From Bryobacterales bacterium (lineage in GTDB: Bacteria; Acidobacteriota; Terriglobia; Bryobacterales; Bryobacteraceae): DNA of 38,930 bases. The notes beneath the pieces were generated by a model. The model saw only the letters and a program-made list of their open reading frames with translations. It ran no database searches and was not told the origin of the DNA. The translations under genes and the position numbers were made by a program. Positions 6,510 to 13,700 of this stretch are shown in pieces. Where the stretch lies: positions 746-39,675 of the forward strand of contig PMYB01000116.1 of NCBI GenBank assembly GCA_003170915.1, in the 5' to 3' direction. Every line of letters begins with the position of its first letter. Position 1 is the stretch's first letter.

Positions 6510-9263
6510 ATGACGCACGTGTGTTATCGGAGGGGTCTTGGGTCCGTGTCGATCATGGGCCTTTTGTTCGGTCTGCTGTATGCCCAGACGACCGAATCCG
6601 TTCCCGTGGATGCGGACCGCGGAGCCGCCAGCCTCACGCGCTGGTTGCACGCCCTGAAGACGCGCGCCAGCCTGATTATGATTACGGCTCATCCGGATGA
6701 CGAAGACGGTGGGATGCTGGCGCTGGAAACACGGGGCGCCGGCGCGCGCGCCACCTTGCTCTCGCTCAACCGCGGCGAAGGCGGCCAGAACGCCACGTCG
6801 CCCGATCTTTATGACGCACTGGGGCTGGTGCGCACCCAGGAATTGCTGGCCGCGGACCGGTATTACGGCGTCGATCAGTATTGGACGCCCGCCATCGACT
6901 ACGGCTTTTCGAAAACGCGCGAGGAAGCTCTGGACAAGTGGGACCACGACAGGGTGCTGGCGGACGTGGTGCGCGTGATCCGCATGACTCGTCCGCTGGT
7001 GATCACATCGGTATTCGTGGGCGCTCCGACCGACGGCCACGGCCAGCACCAGGTGGCCGGCCAGATGGCGCAGGAGGCTTTTGCGGCCGCCGGCGATGCG
7101 AATCGCTTCCCGGAGCAGATGCGCGAGGGACTCCGGCCGTGGTCTCCGCTGAAGGTTTACGCGCACGTGCCTTTTTTTTCCGCCACGCCGCAGGGGATGT
7201 ACGACTACGCCACCGACAAATACGTGCCGGTGCGTTTTTTCGATTACATCCACAAGACGTGGTCCAGCGAGACGCCTGCCACCAACCTGGAGATCGCGGA
7301 AGGCGATTATGCTCCCGCCATGGGTTTGACCTACTTGCAGATCGGCCGCGAGGGCCTGGGCTTTCAGAAGAGCCAGAACGATGGCATCGCCATTCCGCCG
7401 CCCGCTGCCTTCGCATCCGCGTACCACCGTTACGATTCGCGCGTGCCCGCCGCCGAACATGAGGAATCGTTCTTCGACGGCATGGACGTTTCCATCGGCG
7501 GTATCGGCTCGCTGGCGCCCTCGGAACCGGATTACCTCAAGAGCGGACTGGCGGAAATCGCGCGGCTGGCGGACCAGGCGTCCAGCCAGTATCAGCCCGA
7601 CCGTCCGCAAGCGATCGCGCCAACGCTGGCCGGCGGCCTCAGCGCGACGCGCGCGCTCATCGGCCGCGTCCGCGCCGGCGACCTGGCGGAGCCCGGCAAG
7701 TCCGACATCCTTTTCGAATTGGGCGTGAAAGAGGAGCAATTCGAACACGCCCTGGCGGAGTCGTTGGGGCTTTCGCTCCAAGCCACGGTGGCGGCCGACC
7801 GCCCGCAAGGCCCCCTGGGACCGTTTGCGCCGGCCTCGCCGACATTTACCATCGGGATTCCCGGCCAGTCCTTCGCGGTTCAAGCCATCCTGCTGAACCA
7901 GAGTCCCGAATCCGTGAATGTGGAAGCGGTGTCGCTCGAGGCCTCCGATGGTAAAGCTTGGAAGATCGAGAGCTCCGGCGATGCGCGCTTTTCGGTCACC
8001 GTGCCGCCGGATGCGGTGCTCACTCGTCCGTATTTCACGCGGCCCGACGAGGAACAGGCCTACTACGATTTGACCGATCCGCGGTACCGCACTCTGTCGC
8101 TGGCGCCGTACCCGTTGTCCGCAACCGTGCGGGTCTCCTACCGGGGCGCCGCCGTGCATCTCTCGCAGGTGGTCCAGACCGTCGAGCGCATTCCGGGCCT
8201 GGGAATGGAACCCCAGCCGCTGCTCGTCGGTCCCGCGATTTCCGTGACGGTGGCCCCGTCCGCGGGCGCGGTGCCCGTGGGAGCGAAGTCCTTCGCTTTC
8301 GCCTGCACCGTGCACAGCAACGTGAAGGGACCGGCGCGCGGCACGCTTCGATTGAGCCTGCCCGCTGGCTGGCATTCGACGCCGGAGACGGCCGCGTTCT
8401 CGATGGATCGCGATGGCGAAGACCAGACCGTGGCCTTCTCGGTCCTCCCGGATTCGGTGAAGCCCGGAGAGCACCGTATCACGGCAGTCGCCGAATATCG
8501 GGGCAAGCGCTACGAGGAAGGATATCGGCTGGTCGGTTATCCCGGTCTGCGCCCCTATCCTTATTACCGCGCCGCCGTCTACCGCGCGGTGGGCGTGGAC
8601 GTGAAGACGCCGGCGGGCTTGCGCATCGGCTATCTGCCGGGCACCGGCGACGACGTGCCGCAGGCCCTCGAGAATCTCGGGCTGAGCGTCCGCATTCTGG
8701 CCGCGAGCGACGTCACCCAAGGGGATCTCTCCGGCTACGACGCCATCATTCTTGGCACGCGCGCCTACGCCGTGCGTCCCGAGCTGAAGGCCGCCAACAA
8801 ACGCCTGCTCGATTACGCCCGGGCCGGCGGCGTGCTGGTGGTGCAATACAACCTGCAGGAGTTCGATCAAGACTACGGCCCTTACCCGTTCAGCCTGGGA
8901 AACAATCCGCAGAAGGTGGTGGATGAAGGCTCGAAGGTGCGCTTCCTGAAGCCGGAAAGCCCCGCGTTCACGTGGCCCAATCGGATTACGGAAGCGGATT
9001 TTTCGGGCTGGGTGGAGGAGCGCGGCCATGGGTTCATGCAGACCTGGGATGCGCGTTACGAAGCCCCGGTGGAAACCAACGATCCGGACCAGGACCCGCA
9101 GCGCGGCGGATTGCTGCTGGCGCGCTGCGGCAAAGGCGCTTACATTTACGATGCGTTCGCGCTATACCGCCAGTTGCCCTCCGGCGTGCCCGGCGCCTAT
9201 CGCATTTTGGCGAACTTAGTCAGCCTCGCCAAAAACCCCGCGTGGATAGCGGGCAACCAATGA
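6510..9263 (+). CDS. secreted PIG-L family deacetylase with C-terminal GATase-like domain
   Basis: From the ATG at 6510 this is a 917-residue protein with an N-terminal signal peptide ending LLYAQ. An upstream ATG at 6471 in the same frame would add 13 polar residues before the signal and has no ribosome-binding site. The PIG-L/LmbE zinc motif AHPDDE is at about residues 60-65, and the second His motif, PTDGHGQHQVAG, lies about 110 residues later. The middle (about 420-690) looks like beta-sandwich domains of the NEW3 type. The C-terminus (about 700-915), with RIGYLPGTGDDVPQALENLG and YDAIILGTRAYA, resembles a glutamine-amidotransferase-like Rossmann fold. PIG-L enzymes remove N-acetyl groups from sugars. 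It overlaps the next gene by 4 nt and heads a three-gene operon. Confidence 0.88.
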   Translation: MTHVCYRRGLGSVSIMGLLFGLLYAQTTESVPVDADRGAASLTRWLHALKTRASLIMITAHPDDEDGGMLALETRGAGARATLLSLNRGEGGQNATSPDLYDALGLVRTQELLAADRYYGVDQYWTPAIDYGFSKTREEALDKWDHDRVLADVVRVIRMTRPLVITSVFVGAPTDGHGQHQVAGQMAQEAFAAAGDANRFPEQMREGLRPWSPLKVYAHVPFFSATPQGMYDYATDKYVPVRFFDYIHKTWSSETPATNLEIAEGDYAPAMGLTYLQIGREGLGFQKSQNDGIAIPPPAAFASAYHRYDSRVPAAEHEESFFDGMDVSIGGIGSLAPSEPDYLKSGLAEIARLADQASSQYQPDRPQAIAPTLAGGLSATRALIGRVRAGDLAEPGKSDILFELGVKEEQFEHALAESLGLSLQATVAADRPQGPLGPFAPASPTFTIGIPGQSFAVQAILLNQSPESVNVEAVSLEASDGKAWKIESSGDARFSVTVPPDAVLTRPYFTRPDEEQAYYDLTDPRYRTLSLAPYPLSATVRVSYRGAAVHLSQVVQTVERIPGLGMEPQPLLVGPAISVTVAPSAGAVPVGAKSFAFACTVHSNVKGPARGTLRLSLPAGWHSTPETAAFSMDRDGEDQTVAFSVLPDSVKPGEHRITAVAEYRGKRYEEGYRLVGYPGLRPYPYYRAAVYRAVGVDVKTPAGLRIGYLPGTGDDVPQALENLGLSVRILAASDVTQGDLSGYDAIILGTRAYAVRPELKAANKRLLDYARAGGVLVVQYNLQEFDQDYGPYPFSLGNNPQKVVDEGSKVRFLKPESPAFTWPNRITEADFSGWVEERGHGFMQTWDARYEAPVETNDPDQDPQRGGLLLARCGKGAYIYDAFALYRQLPSGVPGAYRILANLVSLAKNPAWIAGNQ

Positions 9264-10699
9264 GCCAGTTCCCAGCGCCCATCTATGCCGAGACCGTCCT
9301 CGGCCCGAATTTCGAAGACGCGAAGAAGCACTTCCTCGATGCCCTGATCGAGATTCACTATGCGCACACCCGCATGTTGGCGGCCCAGGGGATTCTAACC
9401 GCCTCGGAGGAGCGGCTGCTTCTGGAAGCGCTCCACGGGCTCGACCTGGAAGAGATCGCACGCGCCCGCTACGACGGCTCCTGTGAAGACCTGTTCTTCT
9501 TCATCGAAGGCCTTTTGCGGCGCTCCTGCGGGGACTTGGCGGGCAAGATGCACACCGCGCGCAGCCGCAACGATATCGACATCACTCTCTTCCGGATGGC
9601 GCAGCGGCGGCAATTGCTGGGCCTCGCTTCGGCCATCGCCGAACTGCGGGCCGTGCTGCTCCGCCTGGCCGCACGGAATCTCGAAACCGTGATGCCGGCG
9701 CACACCCACACGCAACCGGCTCAGCCCACCACCCTGGCGCATTATCTCTGCGCCGCCATTGAATTTCTGGGACGCGATTCGGCGCGCATCCAGGCCGCCT
9801 TCGCGCGCGTCAACCTGTGCCCGCTGGGCGCCTGCGCCATCACCACCACCGGCTTCCCGATTGATCGCCACATGACCGCGCGCCTTCTGGGCTTCGAGGG
9901 GCTGGCCGAAAACTCATACGGCGCCATCGCATCCGTCGACTACTTCACCGAATCGGCGGCCTCCGTGGCCGTGGCCATGGTCAATCTCGGCAAGTTTGTC
10001 CAAGACCTGCTGTTGTGGTCCACTCGCGAGTTTGGTTTTCTGCGCCTCTCCGACGCCTTCGTGCAGTGCTCCAGCATCATGCCGCAGAAACGCAACCCCG
10101 TCTCTCTGGAACATGCGCGCATCCTGGCCAGCCGCGCGCTGGGGGAAGCGCAGGCGGTATTGCTGTGCGCGCACAACACGCCTTTCGGCGACATCAACGA
10201 CAGCGAAGACGACCTCCAGCCGCTGGTCTTTACCATGTTCGCCGACGCCTTGCGCTCCCTGCGCCTGCTGGCGGGCCTTCTGGCGGCCGCGGAGGTCGAT
10301 CGCGAGCATCTCGAGCGCCGCGCCGCCTCGGATTTTCTCACCGTCACGGAACTCGCCGATTCGCTGGTCCGCCACACGGGGATGAGCTTTCGCGAGGCCC
10401 ATGCGCTGGTCGCCCGCGCGGTTGAAGCCTCGGGCGCGGACGACCGGCCCGCCGCCATCGCCGAAGTGTTCCTGAGCCAGAATCCATCGCTGGGGCTGGA
10501 CCAGGCGTTTGTCGAGCGTGCTCTGGACCCGCGGAATTTCGTGCGCATTCGCCAGGCGCCGGGAGGGCCGGCGCCGGACGTGGTTGCCGCAGCGCTATCG
10601 CGGGCCGGCGGCGAGCAGCAAAAAATCGAAGAATGGATCCGGTCGAAGCAGGAGATGCTCGACGCCGCGCGGCGCGAGAACCGCGCGAGCTTAGGGTGA
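9260..10699 (+). CDS. argH: argininosuccinate lyase family protein
   Basis: A 479-residue protein of the fumarase/aspartase superfamily, closest to ArgH. Visible motifs are HTARSRND (98-105), AHTHTQPAQP (147-156) and the superfamily signature SSIMPQKRNP (271-280), which carries the mobile catalytic serine loop. ArgH splits argininosuccinate into arginine and fumarate. The start ATG overlaps the PIG-L stop (ATGA), and the stop is directly followed by the ATG of the MFS gene. The open frame extends further upstream, but that part lies inside the PIG-L gene and has no family similarity. No other arginine biosynthesis gene is near, and the partners are a sugar deacetylase and a sugar porter. A paralogue acting on another amino-acid or sugar adduct is therefore possible. 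Confidence 0.8.
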   Translation: MSQFPAPIYAETVLGPNFEDAKKHFLDALIEIHYAHTRMLAAQGILTASEERLLLEALHGLDLEEIARARYDGSCEDLFFFIEGLLRRSCGDLAGKMHTARSRNDIDITLFRMAQRRQLLGLASAIAELRAVLLRLAARNLETVMPAHTHTQPAQPTTLAHYLCAAIEFLGRDSARIQAAFARVNLCPLGACAITTTGFPIDRHMTARLLGFEGLAENSYGAIASVDYFTESAASVAVAMVNLGKFVQDLLLWSTREFGFLRLSDAFVQCSSIMPQKRNPVSLEHARILASRALGEAQAVLLCAHNTPFGDINDSEDDLQPLVFTMFADALRSLRLLAGLLAAAEVDREHLERRAASDFLTVTELADSLVRHTGMSFREAHALVARAVEASGADDRPAAIAEVFLSQNPSLGLDQAFVERALDPRNFVRIRQAPGGPAPDVVAAALSRAGGEQQKIEEWIRSKQEMLDAARRENRASLG

Positions 10700-12100
10700 A
10701 TGGAACACTACAACGCACGCTACGTCGGGCTGATCTCGATTGTCGCCGCGCTCGGCGGACTGCTGTTCGGCTACGACTGGGTGGTGATTGGCGGCGCCAA
10801 GCCGTTCTACGAGAAGTACTTTGAGCTCAACACCGGGCAGCTTGTCGGTTGGGCCAACAGTTGCGCGCTGCTGGGCTGCCTTCTCGGCTCGCTGCTCGCG
10901 GGTGGTCTGAGCGATCGATTCGGACGCAAGATCCTGCTGATTCTCTCCGCGTTTCTGTTTGCGGTTTCCTCGGTTTTGACCGGTTGGGCTCCGGTCTTCC
11001 TGTGGTTCGTGGTGTGGCGCATGATGGGCGGCGTGGCCATTGGCCTCGCGTCCAACGTGTCGCCCATTTACATCGCTGAAGTCAGCCCGGCGCCCTGGCG
11101 GGGCCGCCTGGTGTCGTTGAACCAGTTGACCATCGTGGTGGGCATCCTGGCCGCCCAGGTGGTCAATTGGCTGATCGCCCGGAAGGTCGCGGAAGGGGCC
11201 ACCGCCGAAATGATTCGCCTGTCGTGGAACGGCCAATACGGCTGGCGCTGGATGTTTACCGCCGTCGCCGTTCCCTCCGTCGTGTTCTTTGTGAGCGCGT
11301 GGTTCGTTCCGGAAAGCCCGCGCTGGCTGGTAAAGAACGGCAAGCGCGACTTGGCCCGCCGCATTCTGGCGCGGATTGGCGGTGAGCCATACGGCGGCCG
11401 GGCATTGGCGGAAATCCAAGCCACGATTGGAGCGGAGACTCACGCGCGCGTGCGCTGGCGAGAGTTGCTGGCGCCGGGAGTGAAGCGAGCGCTGGCCATG
11501 GGAGTGGTCCTGGCAGTTCTGCAGCAATGGAGCGGGATCAACGTGATTTTCAACTATGCCGAGGAGATCTACCGCGGCGCCGGGTACGGGGTGAGCGATA
11601 TCCTCTTCAACATCGTGATCACCGGCGCCATCAACCTGGCATTCACGTTCGTCGCCCTGGGTTTGGTCGATCGGTTCGGACGCCGGGTGCTGATGCTCAT
11701 CGGCTGTGCGGGAATCGGCATCTCCCACGGCCTCGTCGGGCTGGCTTACTACTTCGGAATGAAAGGCCTTCCAGTGCTCGTCCTGACGCTGTGCACCATC
11801 GGCTGCTACGCCATGTCGCTGGCGCCGGTAACGTGGGTGCTGATCTCCGAGATCTTCCCCAACCGTGTTCGCGGCCTGGCGGTGTCGGTCTCGGTCTCGG
11901 CGCTCTGGATCGCCTGCTTCGTGCTCACCTTCACCTTCCCGGTACTCAATTCCGCCCTGAGATCGGCCGGCACGTTCTGGGTGTATGCGGGCATCTGTTT
12001 CGGCGGGTTCCTGTTCGTGCTGCTCCGCGTTCCGGAGACTAAGGGCAAGACTTTGGAACAGATCGAAAGGGATCTCGCCCCGGCGGGGCGGGCGGCTTAG
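10700..12100 (+). CDS. sugar porter family MFS transporter
   Basis: A 466-residue, twelve-helix major facilitator of the sugar porter family. Hallmarks are GGLLFGYDWVVIGG in helix 1, GGLSDRFGRK in the loop between helices 2 and 3, PESPRWL before the central loop, VLQQWSGINVIFNYAEEI in helix 7 (the sugar-binding QQxSG-N pattern), the second-half repeat GLVDRFGRRVL, and the C-terminal PETKGKTLEQIE. It probably imports a hexose, pentose or related sugar by proton symport. The ATG follows the ArgH-like stop with no gap, and AGGG in the end of that gene serves as ribosome-binding site. An imperfect palindrome 27 nt after the stop could end the operon transcript. Confidence 0.92.
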   Translation: MEHYNARYVGLISIVAALGGLLFGYDWVVIGGAKPFYEKYFELNTGQLVGWANSCALLGCLLGSLLAGGLSDRFGRKILLILSAFLFAVSSVLTGWAPVFLWFVVWRMMGGVAIGLASNVSPIYIAEVSPAPWRGRLVSLNQLTIVVGILAAQVVNWLIARKVAEGATAEMIRLSWNGQYGWRWMFTAVAVPSVVFFVSAWFVPESPRWLVKNGKRDLARRILARIGGEPYGGRALAEIQATIGAETHARVRWRELLAPGVKRALAMGVVLAVLQQWSGINVIFNYAEEIYRGAGYGVSDILFNIVITGAINLAFTFVALGLVDRFGRRVLMLIGCAGIGISHGLVGLAYYFGMKGLPVLVLTLCTIGCYAMSLAPVTWVLISEIFPNRVRGLAVSVSVSALWIACFVLTFTFPVLNSALRSAGTFWVYAGICFGGFLFVLLRVPETKGKTLEQIERDLAPAGRAA

Positions 12101-12127
12101 CGCACCGTTTCACAAATGCAGTCTCGA

Positions 12128-12196
12128 GGGCAAGCTAAAGCATGCCCCACCAAAGGGGAGATCAGCCTGTTTGGTGGGGCACGCTTTAGCCTGCCC
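12128..12196. repeat. second type of palindrome (TTTAGC...GGTGGGGC), after the MFS gene
   Basis: An inverted repeat with 27-nt arms (12128-12154 and 12170-12196), two mismatches and a 15-nt loop. The arm contains GCTAAAGCATGCCCCACC, and the other arm is its complement apart from A/G changes that keep G-U pairing possible in RNA. It lies 27 nt downstream of the MFS stop and may act as a 3' stabilising or terminating hairpin. The remainder of 12100-12311 shows no gene. Confidence 0.8.
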
Positions 12197-12311
12197 GTTC
12201 TTTGCAGGTTCTCAGCAAGCGGTTTGGCAATACGCGAGCAAATCTCTGGAACCGATGGCTTAGTCAAGAAACTCCTGCCGGACGGAATCGGCCACGCGGG
12301 CGGCGGCAGGC

Positions 12312-12533
12312 TCATCGCCGCTTGGCCTTCGCGGCGATGGGCTGGAACTGGCGCTTGACGAATCGACCCACTGTGCGCCTCCCGTTCGCATCGATGCGCA
12401 CCAGCAGGCCAGGACGATCCGGATGCGGTTGGTACTGAGGGAAAGGCCCACTCTTGAGCAAGCTAGCCACGCGCTCGCGGCCCTCCGGGGAATCCACGGA
12501 ATCGAGACATGATGAAAGTGGCCGAGCGGGCAT
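12312..12533 (-). CDS. 73-residue protein of unknown function coupled to the radical SAM gene
   Basis: Not a family I recognise. It starts at the ATG at 12533, 4 nt after the stop of the radical SAM gene, and a full GGAGGT ribosome-binding site lies within the last codons of that gene. This supports translation and coupling. The protein has one Cys (residue 9), a short helical part (SPEGRERVASLLKSG), a proline-rich stretch (GPFPQYQPHPDRPG), a possible beta-hairpin (LLVRIDANGRRTVGRF) and a basic tail ending AAKAKRR. It has no signal peptide or membrane segment. It could be a substrate or partner of the radical SAM enzyme, or a nucleic-acid-binding protein; the sequence alone does not decide. 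Confidence 0.6.
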   Translation of the reverse strand: MPARPLSSCLDSVDSPEGRERVASLLKSGPFPQYQPHPDRPGLLVRIDANGRRTVGRFVKRQFQPIAAKAKRR

Positions 12534-12537
12534 GTCG

Positions 12538-13587
12538 TTACCGCACCTCCGAACCCAGCCGGCGAACCGCCTGCGCCCATACTTCGCGGGCGACGCGGCG
12601 GACATCGTAGAAGTTCGCCAGCATGTAGCCCACCGTGGAGAAGCAGGTTCCACTGCACGTCTGCTTGAGATCGGCCAGTTGGCACGTGTCGAACTTCTGG
12701 CAGCCAACGGTTCCCCAATCCTGTTCGGACTCCCGCATCGGGTAACACGGCGCCAGCGTGCCGTCGGTGCGGCATATCACCATGTTCTGCCCGCCGCGGC
12801 ACGGCCAGGGCGCTACACCGCCGCGCAATAGACTCTTCATCGCCCGAAGGTGCTCGGTCGAGTTGACCATCGCGTAGCCCGCGCGGTTGCGCTCGATCAA
12901 GTAATCCAGGAGTTCGTCCACCGGGCCCAGTTCCTCGCTCCGGAATGCGGTGTGCCCGCGCGACGACTCACACAAGTGATAGGCAGTGCCGATCTCGTTC
13001 TCGCGGCTGAACTCAGTCAGCAGCCGTACATCCTCCAGGTTGAACCGCGTGATGTTGATACTCAGGAAGACGGTATAGCCGTAGCGGCTCTGGAGCTTTA
13101 CCAGGTAGTCGAAGTTCCCTCGGATGTTCTCGAGCGCTTTGGGCAGGCCCGGTTTTTCTTGGATGCAGTCGATGGCTACGTTGAACGTAGCGACCCCGGC
13201 GTCTGCGAGGCGATCGGTTACATCCGGTTTCAGCAGGCGTCCATTGGTCGGCAGGTAGACGTAACAGTCCTTTCCCGCCGCGTACCGGACGAACTGTTCC
13301 ACGAAGGCCAATCGGATCAGTGGCTCGCCACCCATGAGGCCAATCACACGGCATCCAGTGGCGTGAAGCCAGTCGATGACCCGCCGGCCCGTGTCTTCGT
13401 CCATTCCCGGAACGCTGTTGTCGTGGGACTCGCAGTACGGGCAGTCGAGGTTACACTTCAAGTCGGTGTAGACGCAGCCGAGAATCGGACGGAAGCCGCC
13501 GCGCATCCGGCTGCGTAGGTAGGGCAGCACCCAGCATCGCAAGAAGCGGCTGTAGCGAATTCTGCGAACAGATTTGTCGAATTGCAC
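12538..13587 (-). CDS. radical SAM protein with SPASM-like cysteine-rich C-terminus
   Basis: A 349-residue radical SAM enzyme. The motif C45-x3-C49-x2-C52 (KCNLDCPYCE) binds the [4Fe-4S] cluster that cleaves S-adenosylmethionine, and GGEPL at 86-90 is the SAM-contacting motif. The C-terminal third holds seven further cysteines (263, 272, 281, 296, 302, 311, 315) spaced like a SPASM/twitch domain with auxiliary clusters. Such domains are common in enzymes that modify peptides or proteins. The start is a GTG at 13587 with AGG about ten bases upstream. The N-terminal 40 residues are basic and partly hydrophobic. A palindrome (13611-13682) lies 23 nt before the start. The reaction is unknown. Confidence 0.85.
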   Translation of the reverse strand: MQFDKSVRRIRYSRFLRCWVLPYLRSRMRGGFRPILGCVYTDLKCNLDCPYCESHDNSVPGMDEDTGRRVIDWLHATGCRVIGLMGGEPLIRLAFVEQFVRYAAGKDCYVYLPTNGRLLKPDVTDRLADAGVATFNVAIDCIQEKPGLPKALENIRGNFDYLVKLQSRYGYTVFLSINITRFNLEDVRLLTEFSRENEIGTAYHLCESSRGHTAFRSEELGPVDELLDYLIERNRAGYAMVNSTEHLRAMKSLLRGGVAPWPCRGGQNMVICRTDGTLAPCYPMRESEQDWGTVGCQKFDTCQLADLKQTCSGTCFSTVGYMLANFYDVRRVAREVWAQAVRRLGSEVR

Positions 13588-13610
13588 GCTAAGTGCACCT
13601 ATTCCTAAGT

Positions 13611-13682
13611 ACGACCGCTCTCTGACGTTCGCGGCTCAGAATGAGGCGTCGTTCCGAGCCGCGAACGTCAGAGAGCGGTCGT
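13611..13682. repeat. dispersed palindromic element, copy 2
   Basis: A perfect inverted repeat with 27-nt arms (13611-13637 and 13656-13682) and an 18-nt loop. The arm holds CTCTCTGACGTTCGCGGC, the same core as copies 1 and 3 but with G at the variable base and a matching C in the other arm. It lies 18 nt after the stop of the FtsX-type permease gene and 23 nt before the radical SAM start, between two minus-strand genes. Confidence 0.92.
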
Positions 13683-13700
13683 GCCAAGCTCCAGGTTAGC

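Noticed and set aside
6492..9029. An 845-codon minus-strand open frame opposite the PIG-L gene
   Set aside because: His/Arg/Gly-rich antisense frame without recognisable domains; the plus strand encodes AHPDDE and other PIG-L motifs.
12097..12315. A 72-codon minus-strand frame after the MFS gene
   Set aside because: It arises from the palindrome at 12128-12196; the peptide looks like a translated repeat.
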